Below, piece by piece: positions 47,674 through 60,490 of a stretch of DNA of 64,000 nucleotides. Positions within the stretch are counted from its first letter, which is position 1, and each line of letters begins with the position of its first letter. The notes under the pieces were generated by a model that had not been told where the DNA came from, did not search any database, and worked only from the letters and a program-made list of their open reading frames with translations. The stretch comes from Polytrichum commune (taxonomy: Eukaryota > Streptophyta > Polytrichopsida > Polytrichales > Polytrichaceae). The DNA lies in contig OX485805.1 of assembly GCA_950295325.1 (NCBI GenBank), positions 4,464,501 through 4,528,500 on the forward strand. The letters run 5' to 3'. The translations under genes were made by a program, and so were the position numbers.

Positions 47674-50600
47674 AAGCTTGTCATTTTCATTGATTTAGAT
47701 TAAATGTAGGTGTCTGAGGGTGTAATTTTGAATGAGGTTATGTTCTTATTGCATGCATTGTTTATGTAGGTGAATGAAGCAACAATGCAAGTGAACAACA
47801 TGGTGGTTGGTCTTGAACGAAACCTTTCAAAAGTCAAGGATCGCCTCAAGAAAGTGAGGATTTTGGGCGTCATTGGCATGGGTGGAATTGGGAAAACTAC
47901 ATTAGCAAATGCCATATATGATGAATTGAAGTCCACATACAATGCATCGTATGTTGCCAAAGACTTGAAGAATAAAAGTGATTCCCTTGGAATTTTATGT
48001 GACATGTTCAAAGACATGTTAAAAGATTTTGAAGAAGATCCTAAAAGCTTGCCAGAAAAATTGGTGGATGCACAAAACATGTTGAAGCAATTTGTGGTTG
48101 ATAAGAAGGTTCTCATAATATTGGATGATATAAGGGATCATCATCAACTAGATGATCTTCTCCGTGAGGATATTTTGAGTGACAACGTGGGCATAACATT
48201 GATTATAACAACCCGCCATTGGGACAAGATTAAACATCGTGTCGAGGAGAATGGCAAAATAGAGGTTGAGACATTGGATGAAAATGCAGCAAAGGAGCTT
48301 TTTACCCTTCATTCATGTGGGTCTAGAGGTTCTTTACCAATTGAATTTCGTGATATAGGAGGTAGGATAGTGGAAGCTTGCAATGGCTTGCCTTTAAGCC
48401 TAAGAGTATTGGGTGCATTTTTGCGGGATAAAAAGAGATTGCGAAGTTGGGAGCGAGCATTACGCAGACTGAAAAGGGGAAGATGTTTGGATGGTAACAA
48501 AGAATTTGAAGACACGAAGCTTTGGAGCACATTAAAGATAAGCTTTGATGGATTGGAAATGGAAGAAAAAAATATGTTTTTGGACATAGCGTGCTTCTTT
48601 TGCAAGGACATGTGGCCTGAAGGCATGTCAATAAGTAGAGCCTTGCATGTGTGGACCATGAATGACCTCCCCCCAATGAAATCATTCAATATGTTGATAG
48701 AGCAGTCATTGGTAAATGTTGATAGAGATGGACACATAGAAATGCATGACCAACTACGTGACATGGGACGAATGATTGTGGAAACGGATGAAGAATACTT
48801 GGGCACTCGAGTTTGGAGCGTTGACTTGATTTCTTCAACCCAATCTATAAGCAAGGTATAAATTGTAATGAACGATCTGTATGACAATGTTTGTTCCATG
48901 ACGTCTTTGTAAAAGTGTATACAAACAAAACGAGTTATTTAATCTGGATTTTATTGGACGGTTAGTTTCATGTTTATGATGGTCAAGACGTTTCTAATCA
49001 TTTTAGGTTCTTGTATAGTCTTTGCAATAATTTGCTTTATTCCATCTTTTTGCAAAACAATATATGATTCTATTCATACTCTACTTGTTTTGATATCATA
49101 TTTTGACATCTTGCAAAGCAGGGCACCAAGAAAGTTGAAGGTATATTGTACAAAAGATCGCAGTGCCATTTACAAGGTCGAAATTATTGTTTAGACTTGG
49201 ATCTAAGCAATCTTCGACTATTGACAATTCATGATCATACCAACAATGCATCAACCGATTTCCAACTATTCAAAGTTCCTCATTCACATAATCAAGAACA
49301 TTTATATCAAATGAAGGCCATATTTATAAATGGTAACTTTCGACAATTGCCTGCACAACTGTGGGAATTGCGTTCTTTGAAAAGTTTTGATATAGAGGGA
49401 TTGGAAGCGCTCAAAGTGTTGGATGAGGGACTTGGGCAATTGACTTCCTTGACACACTTGAATTTGCGAGAATGTCGGCTTCTGACAACATTACCGGAGG
49501 GACTTGGAAACCTTGTTTCTTTGACGCATCTTGGTTTGGCAAATTGTTCAAGCTTGACAACGTTACCGGAGGGACTTGGAAACCTCACTTCTTTGACGGA
49601 GCTTGATTTGATAAATTGTTCAAGTTTGACAACGTTACCAGAGGGACTTGGAAACCTCACTTCTTTGAGGTGGCTTGATTTGTGGGGATGTTCAAGCTTG
49701 ACAACGTTACCGCAGGGACTTGGAAACATGAGTTCCTTGAGGAAACTTTGTGTGTCATATTGTTCATGCTTGACATCGTTACCGGAGGGACTTGGAAACC
49801 TCACTTCTATAAGAGAGCTTTATATGGAAAGATGTTTTGACTTGATAACGTTACCGGAGGGACTTGGAAACCTCAATTCTTTGTGGAAGCTTGATTTGAC
49901 GGGATGTTCAAGCTTCACAACGTTACCGGAGGGACTTGGAAACCTCACTTCTTTGACACATCTTCGTTTGTGGGGATGTTATAGCTTGACAACGTTACCG
50001 GAGGGACTTGGAAACCTCACTTCTTTGACAAAGCTTGAATTGACAGAAAATTACAGCTTCACAACATTACCGGAGGTACTTGGAAACCTTTGTTCGTTGA
50101 GGAAACTTAATTTGTTGGGATGTTCAAGCTTGACAACGTTACCGGAGGGACTTGGAAACCTCACTTCTTTGACGCATCTTGGTTTGGCAAAATGTTCAAG
50201 CTTGACAACATTACCGGAGGCAATTGGAAACCTCATTTCTATGAAAAAGATTTATTTGACAGGATGTTCAAGATTGACAACATTACCGAAGGGACTTGGA
50301 AACCTTACTTCTTTGACGGAGCTTGGTTTGAGAGAATGTTCAAGCTTGACAACGTTACCAGAGGGATTTGGAAACCTCACTTCTTTGACGTTGCTTGATT
50401 TGTGGGGATGTCGGTATATAACAACATTACCGGACGGACTTGGAAACCTCACTTCTATGACGCAATTTGGTGTGACAAACTGTTCAAGCTTGAAAGCGTT
50501 ACCGGAGGGACTTGGAAACCTGACTTGTTTGACGGAGCTTTATTTATGGGGATGTTCAAGCTTGACAACGTTACCTGAGGCACTTGGAAACCTCATTTCC

Positions 50601-52481
50601 ATGACAAAGATTTATTTGACAGGATGTTCAAGCTTGACAACCTTACCGGAGGGATTTGGAAACCTCACGTCTTTGAGGGAGCTTGGTTTAAGAGGATGTT
50701 TAAGCTTGACAACATTATCTGAGGGACTTGGAAACCTCACTTCTTTGACGTTGCTTGATTTATGGGAATGTCAACATTTGACAACATTGCCAAAGGGACT
50801 TGGAAACCTCAATTCTTTGTGGAAGCTTGATTTGACGGGATGTTCAAGCTTGACAACGTTACCAGAGGGACTTGGAAGCCTCATCTATATGACAAAGATT
50901 TATTTGAGAGGATGTTCATGCGTGACAACATTACCGGAGGGACTTGGAAACCTCACTTCTTTGACGGAGCTTGATTTGGCTGGATGTTCAAGGTTGGAAA
51001 CATTACCACATGGACTTGGAAACATGTGTTCCTTGAGGAAACTTGATTTGACAAGATGTTCAAGCTTGAGAACATTACCGGAGGGACTTGGAAACCTCAA
51101 TTCTATGTGGAAGCTCAATTTGACGGGATGTTCAAGCTTGACAACGTTACCGGAAGGACTTGGAACCCTCATTTCTTTGACGGAGCTTGATTTGTTCAGA
51201 TGTTCAAGCTTGATAACTTTACCGGATGGACTTGGAAACCTCACTTCTTTGGCGGAGCTTGATTTGTCGCATTGTTCAAGCTTGACAACGTTACCGGAGG
51301 GACTTGGAAACCTTGTTTATTTGTTAGAGCTTAATTTGATGTTATGTTCAACTTTGACAGTATTACCAGAGGGACTTGGAAACCTCAATTCTTTGACTAA
51401 ACTTGATTTGTGGGGATGTTCAAGCTTGACAACGTTACCAACAGGACTTGGAAACCTCACTTCTTTGACGGAGCTTGATTTGTGGGGATGTTCAAGCTTG
51501 ACAACGTTACCTGAGGGACTTGGAAATCTTATTTCTTTGACACATCTTAAATTGGGGGGAGGAGCAAGCTTGACAACATTACCGAAGAGACTTAGAATAC
51601 TCAGTTCTATCATGAAGGTTAATTCAAGGGATTGTTTAAACTTGACAACGTTACCGCAGGGACTTGGAATCCTCACTTCTTTGACAAACCTTATGTTGAT
51701 GGGATGTTCAAATTTGACAACGTTACTAGAGGGATCTCCAATCCTCACTTCTTTGACGGAGCTTGATATCTGGAGATGTTCAAGCTTGACAACGTTACCA
51801 GAGGGAGTTGGAAACCTCACTTCTTTGACGGAGCTTCATTTGCTTGGATGTTCAAGTCTAACAACGTTACCGGAAGGACTTGGAAACCTCATTTTTTTGA
51901 CGAAGCTTAATTTGTGGGGATGTTCAAGCTTGACAACGTTACCGGAGGGATTTGGAAACCTCACTTCTATAACGAAGCTTAATTTGTGGGGATGTTCAAG
52001 CTTAAAAACGTTACCAAAGGGACTTGGAAACTTGACTTCTTTGACGGAGCTTGATTTGTGGGGATGTTCAAGCTTGACAACGTCACCGGAGGGAGTTGGG
52101 AACCTCACTTCTTTGACGGAGCTTAATTTGTCGGAATGTTCAAGCTTGATAATGTTACCGCAGGGACTTGGAAACCTCACTTCTTTGAGAGAGCTTGATT
52201 TGTGGGGATGTTCAAGCTTGACAACATTACCGGAGGGACTTAGAAACCTCACTTCCTTGACAAAGCTTAATTTGACTGGATGTTCGAGCTTGACTACGTT
52301 ACCGGAGGGACTTGGAAACCTCACTTCCTTGACAAAGCTTAATTTGACTGGATGTTCGAGCTTGACTATGTTACCGGAGGGACTTGGAAACCTCACTTCT
52401 TTGAGGGAGCTTCATTTGTTTGGATGTTCAAGCTTGACAACATTACCGGAAGGACTTGGAAACCTCATTTCCTTCACGTAG
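45955..52481 (+). CDS. Protein kinase - NB-ARC - LRR fusion (PNL-type resistance-like gene)
   Basis: Likely intracellular immune receptor. Exons 45955-47589, 47770-48855 and 49122-52481 join in phase 0 across GT..AG introns (180 and 266 nt), giving 2026 residues. The start is the first ATG of the open frame; earlier exons cannot be excluded. After a helical N terminus, the kinase (about 225-500) has GEGAYGVV (237-244), K256, HLDLKPDN (350-357; Arg of HRD is Leu), DYG (381-383) and APE, so ATP and metal residues are present. NB-ARC has GMGGIGKT (about 581-588), ILDD (kinase-2, about 664), GLPL (751), LDIACFF and MHD (870-872), of TIR-NBS type though no TIR domain is seen. From about residue 1009 come 42 full 24-residue LRRs to the stop. 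Kinase-NBS-LRR fusions are known from mosses. Confidence 0.9.
47635..47670. repeat. (AT)18 microsatellite in intron 1
   Basis: An uninterrupted AT dinucleotide run lies inside the 180-nt first intron of the kinase-NB-ARC-LRR gene, between donor 47590 and acceptor 47769. Likely length-polymorphic. Confidence 0.95.
49424..52481 (+). repeat. LRR-coding array, 42 units of 72 bp
   Basis: Units encode variants of LPEGLGNLTSLTELDLWGCS plus SLTT. Homogenisation is strong. The units at 52249-52320 and 52321-52392 differ by about one base. A higher-order set (ISM..KIYLTGCS, ..ELGLR.C, LTLLDLW.C) occurs twice, five units apart (units 12-14 and 17-19). The predicted solenoid would be exceptionally long for a plant NLR. 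Confidence 0.95.
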
Positions 52482-53804
52482 CTTGATTTGTGAGGATGTT
52501 TAAGCTTGACAACATTATGCGAGGGACTTGGAAACCTCAATTCATGACAAAGATTTATTTGTCGGGATGTTCAAGCTTGACAACATTACTGGAGGAATTT
52601 GAAAACCTTGGTTCTTTGACGCAACTAGATTTTAGTGGATTTTCAAGGTTGACAACATCACACCAACAACTTGGAAACCTCTATTCCTTGAGGGAGCTTG
52701 ATTTGAAGGGAGGTTCAAGCCTGACAAAGTATTTTTTGACAAAGCTTGATTTGTGGGAATGTTCAAGCTTCACAACATTGGCACATGGACTTGGAAACCT
52801 CACTTCTTTCACAAAGCTTGATTTGAGAGGATGTTCAAGCATGCCAACATTACCAGAAGGACTTGGAAACCTCCTTTCCTTCATGTAGCTCGATTTGTGG
52901 GGATGTTCAACTCTAACAACATTACCGAGGGGACTTGGAAATCTCATTTCTTGGACAAAGGTTGGTTCGAGGGAATGTTCAAGCTTGATAACGTTACTGG
53001 AGGGACTTGGAAACTTCACTTCTTTGAGGGAGCTTGGTTTGACGGAATGTATAAGCTTGAGAATGTTATCAGAGGGACTTGAAAACCTCACTTAATTGGA
53101 CAAGATATTCAAGCTTGATAACATTACCGGAGGGACTAGGAAACCTCATTTCTATGACGAAAATTTATTTGATGTGATGGTCAAGCTTGACAACATTACT
53201 GGAGGGACTTGGAAACCTCACTTCTATGACGAAGCTTAATTTGTGGGGATGTTCGAGCTTGACAACATTACTGTAAGGACTTGGAAACCTCACTTCTTTG
53301 TTAAAGCTTGATTTGTGGGGATGTTCAAGCTTGACAACATTACTAGAAGGACTTGGAAACCTCACTTCCTTCACGTAGCTTGATTTGACGGAATCTTCAA
53401 GCTTGACAACAATACCGGTGGGACTTGGAAACCTCATTTGTTTGAGGAAGGTTGGTTTGATGGAATATGCAAGCTCAATAATGTTATCAGAGAGATTTGG
53501 AAACCTCGCTTTTTTGATGCAACTTGGTTTAACTAAATGTTTAAGCTTGACAACATTACCAGACGGACTTGGAAACCTCATTTTTTTTTACAGAGCTTCA
53601 TTTGCACTCTTGGTCAAGTTTGACAACGTTACCGGACGCACGGACTTGGAAACCTCATTTTTTTTACGAATTTTCATTTGCACTATTGTTCAAGCTTGAC
53701 AACGTAACTGGACGGACTTGGAAATCTCACTTCTTTGACGGAACTTCATTTGCACTATTGTTCAAGCATGACAACGTTACTAGAGGGACTTGAAAACCTT
53801 AGTT
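52482..53804 (+). pseudogene. Decayed continuation of the LRR array
   Basis: About 18 further 72-bp LRR units follow the stop codon, with frameshifts, deletions and stops. Three units in or bordering this tract carry TAG at the same codon, after 'SF(T/M)': 52479-52481, 52886-52888 and 53376-53378. The array ends where the hAT-like terminus begins at 53805. Short open frames on either strand here are repeat by-products. Confidence 0.85.
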
Positions 53805-56800
53805 CACGGGTAGGTCATTCTATAGGTTTTTTGTGCACCACGTGTGGCTGAGGGGTATTTATTTAGGGGTTATTTACCTCCAAGGCACGACTTAAAAGCT
53901 CCATGTAATTACTTATATTGCCCATGTCATTGCAATTATTTGTAGATTAGTTTCCTTTTATTTATTTATTTTAATATTTAAAGAATGTATGCAACGCAAA
54001 AGTGGTGGGAAAAAGCATGGCAACAAAAAAAAACATTTCCATCGGATCGCAGGTTACATATCTAAAGCACATTGAAATGGTTCAAAAACATCTTTTGGCA
54101 AGTTCTTTTAAGTTGAATCTCTGTAGTTGTCTGAAGATAGGTAAACAATGAGGTGTCAACTAATTAGTGTTTAAAGCCACTTAACAATGCATGTAATCGA
54201 TGACCTTGAATCTTGGATTCACTCATGAAGCTAGAATAGGAAGAGACTTCCTACACATGCCTCGGGGAGGTTACTGGCGAAAATCATAAAGACAACGTGC
54301 GATAAAAAATAAGGTCTAATATATTCATTGTAGATAAATTTTGCAACTTGCCAAAAAGAAATCTTTGAACCGGGGGTATCCATCTCTAGGGTGAACATTC
54401 ACTACACCACTGAAGGAGGTTATTGGATAACCACCGAGGGATTCAATGTGCTATACGTAGGAGACTTAAAAAAGTAGAGTCTTGTGAGCATATCTTTTTT
54501 GCAATGGAACGAATCTCTTTGAATTGAAGAACTTGCAATGAAACTTCTTGAACCATCTGTGTGCTGAGTTTTTGCAAGTTAGACTTTTTGCAATTTTGCA
54601 ACTTTTTGGCTAGTTTCCTTCGAAGGAGTTCCACCTCCTCTTCCAGCTCTTCCACATCCACCTCCTGCAAGTTTTGGTGCTGGACAGGCTTCCCAGTTGT
54701 AGCATCACTGAAGCGGCTTCCCACCATCACCGGAGGTGAGTGCTCCACATCGCTGCAACTCTCTCCTTGGTTGCAAAAAAATCTGCACCATGCCCAGATT
54801 TCTCCACTCGTGTCACGAAGAAAGAAACTTGAGAAACTCAAACCCAAACCCAAACCCCTGGTGCTACCATCTCAAACCCAAGTACTCTCCAGCCAGTTCC
54901 CTCCAATTCACTCAAACTAGCACAACATACATTTTCAAACAACAGAAAATAAACCTTCCAAGAACAATATATAATCACAATATATAACCACTTTCATGCA
55001 AAAATCGCTGAAGTACCTTCATTTCAAAAGAGGTCGAGGAATTATGGAAAAGAATCGGAGGATGGTGGATGGAATACATAATATCAGCACACTCACACTT
55101 GGTGAACTAGAACGGATTTGGGACTGAAGAAGCTCAAGGCGGTTTTGAAAATCATGCAGCTGACTCGTACTCGGCTTAAGATCCGCTTGTATTGACTTCA
55201 CTTGCATCTCGAATTGTAGCATACATGTCATGGATCCATCTCAAAAAATATGCACATATGTAGGACAAGTCTAGGAAATCCACTGGATATTGTATTTGAA
55301 GGAGCTCAATACCCATAACATGCCATACTTGCCAGGAGAATGAAAGCACAAACACGAAAGAAAATCCACACTATTGTGCTCTACAGCCAACACCACTATT
55401 GATATGGCTTTGTGTCAAGTGCTTGAAGCTAATCAACGACCTATCTTTGCAAACGAAAGTCACGTGTCATGCTCAAACATGAAGATTTATGGGGATACCT
55501 GGGCATTTGCATTTACTTCTACCCTTTGCAAATCCCCCTGTCAATTGTACCTCTGAAATGGTTAGATTTTCTTGTCCTTATTCTCTAGTTTGCACCTTCA
55601 ATTGAATGATTCGTTACCACGTTTTGTAAAGGAGAATGTGAAAATATATATATTCACATACTCGGATGAAGTTATGCTCAAGCCGGAACAAGTTTTTATC
55701 AGATGGTTACAGAGAAGGTTTAAGTCACCACACTCGCAAGAATGGACATACTCTAGGTCATTGAAAGTATAGGAACAAAGACCTAATATTTCTCATGGAG
55801 TTGCTGGATTTCAGCTTGCACAGCTACACTTGTTTCTGCTTTCAGCTGCAACCACAAAAACAAATCGATCTAATCATTGACCACTGGTAGCTCAAGGAGA
55901 ACAGTTACAAGAGATGACTGTAATGTGATAATCCGAAGGAACTGGCAGCCAAGACAGGTAGATTTGGTTCACCTACATGCATGTTGCACTCAGCTCCACA
56001 ATCTAAAACAATACATAAGAATGCGATTGTCAACTTCTGGATTCCTACATCTTCAGAAAAATGCAGACATGGCTGAGGAGGTGAGCTTCACAAAAACACC
56101 AAAACTCAATGTACCAATGAGAGTTCTGGAGAAATCTCGACCAATCATTACTTACAACAATAGAAAGCAAAAGCTACTAATTCATTCAGGAATAAATTGA
56201 AGGAAGTTGAAATAGGTCTAGTTGCAAACCCTTGCGACAGTAGCTTCTTCAGCTTTGGACACCACAGCCAAGATTTTCTGCTCAGTCACATGTTGAGCTT
56301 TTGGGTGCCTCCTGGAGATGTGAAACTCCTCACACCCCATTGCTTCATTGAAGAAATGAACTAAGGGCTGCTTTACACGTAGAGGCCGGGCCAATTCCTC
56401 TTGAGGCCGATTGCATGAAATTTCAGCCTCTTTTGGGTTGGAGGCTGGCCTCAACTACACATTATAATAAGATTTTAATGGGGGCCAATTTTTTCCATAC
56501 GTAAAGGCCTTAGGGCCAAGAAGCTAGGCCGATTCAATAAATCTAGGATAATCCAACGGATCTAGCATAATCTAGCATAGAGCCATTCATATTTTCACAT
56601 AATCCAATGGATAAAGTTCGTTGAAAAGATCATATTTTATTAAAAAAAAGTTTAAAACAAATTGAAATGTGACATTGGTCCTCCAATGTGGATGCACCCA
56701 ATTCAACAAGCTCGGGCCGTGTCATACCGTGCATTTTTTGATTAAAAAATTCATACCACCAAATTGACCCGGCCTCTAGGTGTAAAGCGGCCCTAAGAAA

Positions 56801-57629
56801 CCACCAATAGTACAACCCTCAATTGTTTGTTGGCATCCTTATGTTCCTTCCTAATCCATGAGAGAACTAAAACATCTAGCCAGAAGAGTCAATTTACACA
56901 TCAACAGATTGGACGAATGAAAGCTATGAGTTCTTATGATGAACACAGAAATGTGAAATGACATGCTGCAACCTAAACTCTTCAATGCCAACGAGAAAAG
57001 AAGACCAGCTGCCTAGGGTAACTACCTGTCACACAAACAAAACAAACACAAAAAGAACCTTAATCTTCAGGCACCTTCGACCACCACTGCACTACTCCAA
57101 ACGAGAACAACATACAAATGCAAATTAAAAATTTCCTGCTCTCCAACAACAAAGATGAACTCAAGGCCAAAAATGCTAAGGAAACAAAATGCTAGTCCGA
57201 AAAATAAACCCCCTCAGCTCCAACTTTTCCAAAAGAAGGCTACGAAGAGAACCCATCGAAAGAAGCCACGGGAGAGTAGCCACCGAGAGAGGTCGGGAAG
57301 AGAGTTAGGGTTAAGGCTTACAATTTCATCCATTTTGGGGCAAACGATGAGCCATTTTTCATGCATCCCTCGTGAGACATGCATACAAGATTGATCCTAC
57401 TAAACATACATCCTAGGATCTTTATTTTTAGCCCCTATATCTTTTTTTTACAAAAAATGAATGGCCCACATTTTAAACCTATCTACCTTACTTATGATGG
57501 GATTGTCTACTTTTAATGGACCCTTCATAGTTTGGAATTCTTTTATAAATTTTATGTCAAAGGAATTTAATCCTCCCTATATTATGCGGCACGTTATTTT
57601 TTGAAATGCACTAAGTGAACTACCCGGGA
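53805..57629. mobile_element. hAT-like element carrying gene fragments
   Basis: The left end (cacgggtaggtcattctata, gtgcaccacgtgtggct) and right end (gcggcacgtt, aaatgcactaagtgaactacccggg) match the two halves of the MITE at 19295-19906 over about 150-300 bp each. The interior is 3.3 kb of unrelated DNA that includes minus-strand coiled-coil exons. No target-site duplication is evident (left flank ccttagtt, right flank attgtgtt), and the last TIR bases are altered, so a rearranged or chimeric element is possible. No transposase was recognised. Confidence 0.6.
54443..55850 (-). pseudogene. Fragments of a coiled-coil protein gene inside the hAT-like element
   Basis: Minus-strand segments look like exons. 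At 55800-55850 a pyrimidine/AG acceptor precedes LKAETSVAVQAEIQQLHEKY. At 55090-55231 there is FEMQVKSIQADLKPSTSQL with a following heptad-like stretch. At 54443-54853, after an AG at about 54668, there is EVDVEELEEEVELLRRKLAKK and more helix. They are collinear in order on the minus strand. I do not recognise the protein family. Capture of host exons by a transposon, or an element inserted around an old gene, are both possible. A further minus-strand open frame lies at 56218-56454. Confidence 0.4.
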
Positions 57630-57679
57630 TTGTGTTGGACAAAATATGGTTTGGAAATATATTTTTATTGCTCCATAGG

Positions 57680-58470
57680 TTTTTGCTTATTCAAAAGAAA
57701 ATCATTAGTGTTCCTCGAGGTGAAAGATTGGTATTGATTATAGCACACGTCAAGAATTTGACTGCGTTGAAAAATATTGTGGGGCCATTAATGGCAACCA
57801 CATCAGATTAGCCGAAAACCCTTTTATGAACTTAATTCATGATGATCATTGAACCCGAATGATCATCATTCAATATTAATACGAGGTGTTTGTGATGCTA
57901 ATCTTATGTTCTGGGATGCATGTGTAAGGGCACCTTGAGGAACTCACGATGCTACTCACTTTCAAAATTCATTTTTGTACAAGGATTTTTTGGGGAGAGA
58001 TCTATTTTGCAAGAACCAACTATTCAACTAGGCTCTCGGCTAGTTCAGCCTTATATCGTGGATGATTCTACCTATTTGTTAGTGATCCACCTTATGAAGA
58101 CATTTTTTGATCGAGGCAATGGTGATATGTATAAAGATACTTTTGACAAGGCATCTAGAGGGGATAGGTTTAATATTGAAATTGTTTTTGTTGAACTCAA
58201 GAATAGTTAGATAATTCTTAAGTGTCTTAATTTCATTGTCATGTATGCAGGCCAAAATATTATTGCGTGTTGTGTTCTACACAACTTTTGTAGGATAACA
58301 ATGAACGACTTTGAAGTGGAAAATTAGTGGATGCCCATCCAAACCTTGATAATTTGAGGGTTACAAAAAGACCAAATACTAAGAAAGCATCTAGACTTGT
58401 CGTAATTGTCATTCGTCATGTTAATTTTGAGAAATGGTTAGATTTCATTTTGAATGACTAAATACATTTG
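57680..58470 (+). pseudogene. PIF/Harbinger transposase fossil
   Basis: Interrupted plus-strand similarity to HARBI1-like DDE transposases. A block at about 57765-57835 reads CGAINGNHIRLAENPF (catalytic Asp of GAIDG is Asn). Then come the region after FWDACV and THDATH, PYIVDDSTYLLVIHLMKTFFD (second Asp retained; 58050-58110), a Glu-containing block (EIVFVELKN, about 58170-58207) and ACCVLHNFC (about 58270-58295). Frames change and stops occur, so it cannot be active. The longest open piece is 57920-58210. Confidence 0.8.
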
Positions 58471-59171
58471 TAATTTATTATATTATATTATGACATGAAT
58501 TTTGAAATTCCCTTATTATGTTTATTACATATGTGAATATGTCAACTTTATATCATTATGGTAGGATAATATATATCTATATGGTAGCATATTATATAGA
58601 TATGCACTAGTTGTGGGTGGTTTGAAAGTGTTCTTAAGGGGTGAGATTGTAATCATTAAACAAAAAGGACCGGCTGCAGAATTATGGATAGATGTGAACA
58701 TGTAACCAATTCAACTTAGAAACACACTAAAATATTAACCAATCAAGGTATGTGGATGTTATTTGGTTCTATTTTCATGTTTTTCAAAGTCTATTGATTA
58801 GATTTATATAACAAAGGTCGAATTCTATTAGCAAATGTCACGATGACACATTTGTAGAAATGAGATTGAAAATTAGGGCCTCCCTTGATTTAGTTGTGGC
58901 TATTGGAAGTGCATATTTGTTGATTTCCTAATCGGATACATAGGTCCTCTCAGTTGTGTATATTATTGAGTGTAGAGTACTTATTAATGTTTGAAGACAT
59001 AATCCAATCTTTATTTATGTCAATATTTATTTAACTAATAAAATATATATTAAATATAAAAACTTTGATATCATCAATCAATATATTATATATACAACCT
59101 AAATAATTACATAATTACATAATTATAATGTGTATATTTATTTTATTTTATTTTATTTTTACTAGCCCGTT

Positions 59172-59930
59172 TTAAACATCAAAAGCATCATATTCTTCTT
59201 GTCGTTTATGTTGTTTGTTGGAACTTCCAACCTTTATTTTCATGCAGAACAATTGGATTATCAAATCTTTAGCTCGTTCTTTGGCTTGTGTATCTAGCTC
59301 GTGTAACCATGGTTGAAAAGTTTGCTTCTTATAATGCATTTGGACAGCTATTGGGAAGTATTTTTTAGTTATTACCATTTTGGTATTTTCTGAAGACTTA
59401 TAAACATCTACAAATATATTCAAGAAATTTGTAATAAGTTGGCTAAGAGTGTCATTATGCTTGAAATTCAATTTACCCTTCACATTGGATAATTTGCAAG
59501 TTGTTTTTTTGTGGAGATTTTGTAGTTATTGCATAACGAGTGTTATCACTAACCTCCACCTTGGGATTTGTTGGTGTCATGTGCACTAGACTTGGAGGAA
59601 TCTTCTGGTTTAAATCCAATGTCTCATATTGATCCAAGCCACTATTTGTGCATACGTAATGCACTTCACCTCAATCTTGTGATCATGGTAGACCAAAGCA
59701 TTTTGGTGTAGTTGCCCAAATTTGATCACATTCCTCATACCAAACCCAAACTAAAGGTGTCTCGCCTGAAATTTTGACAACCTATACACGTTTTTTGGTA
59801 TTTTTGTTAATTATCAATTTTACTTTTAATGTTTATTTTGTCAATTGAATCCTTGCTTCTTCATTGAACCAAGTGGTTAGTTTATGCCAATGACGATCTT
59901 TTGCATTGAATTGTCTTGAATGATAGTATT
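59172..59930 (-). pseudogene. Probable Harbinger accessory ORF (SANT/trihelix-like) remnant
   Basis: Minus-strand pieces at 59172-59483 and 59473-59664 overlap in different frames and look like one decayed reading frame. Upstream, about 59830-59930, the minus strand reads like a trihelix/SANT segment (KDRHWHKLTTWFNEEARI). PIF/Harbinger elements encode such a DNA-binding partner beside the transposase. The downstream half is duplicated, inverted, at 41030-41645. Assignment rests on context and weak motifs. Confidence 0.4.
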
Positions 59931-60244
59931 AGTCCTAGAAAAAAAAACAATAAAATCATAATACACACATCTAACCACTGGGTGGCAAGTTCCTTAGAAG
60001 TTGACTTGGTTGCGTCTCAATTTGGTGGTGCCCATCGTACAATATATATTTACAATAAGACATAAGATTGTTTTGTGCATGACTATGGCACACTTCTTTA
60101 TAGCCACTCAAGTGGCTTTTAAGTGGCTTGTTTTCTTGATCGGACCCCTAGATTTGATTGGTATGGGGTGGGGTGAAGATCACAAAGCAAACATCATAAA
60201 AACACATGTTCAAAACAAATTGCACTATGTCTTTAGATATGGAT

Positions 60245-60490
60245 AACAACTCTACATTCAATAATACTTACAATTGGGAGGACATGTACGTGTATCCAAT
60301 TAAGAAATAAAAAACATGCACTTCCAACAATTACAACTAAATTAAGGGATGCCTATTTTTCAATCCAGTTTTTACAAATATTTCATCGTAGATTTGCTAA
60401 CGCAACACAAGTTTGTTGTGTAAATGAATTGGTAGAAGTTGGCGAACATGAAAAACAAACCAAATGACACCAACACACCTTAACGTCTAT
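60245..60490 (+). repeat. Partial copy of the 41330-41590 repeat
   Basis: Shares caataatacttacaattggg-like start, tgtatccaatt, acaactaaat, gctaacgcaac and aaccaaatgacaccaac with 41340-41575 in the same order. It is inverted relative to the 58715-59000 copy, so it forms an inverted pair around the accessory ORF. Confidence 0.65.

Noticed and set aside
49307..53581. Long minus-strand open frames rich in FPSPSGNVVKLEHP repeats opposite the LRR exon
   Set aside because: They are the antisense reading of the 72-bp LRR repeat, which is open by chance in that frame because every unit has the same sequence. The sense strand has the splice sites and conserved domains.
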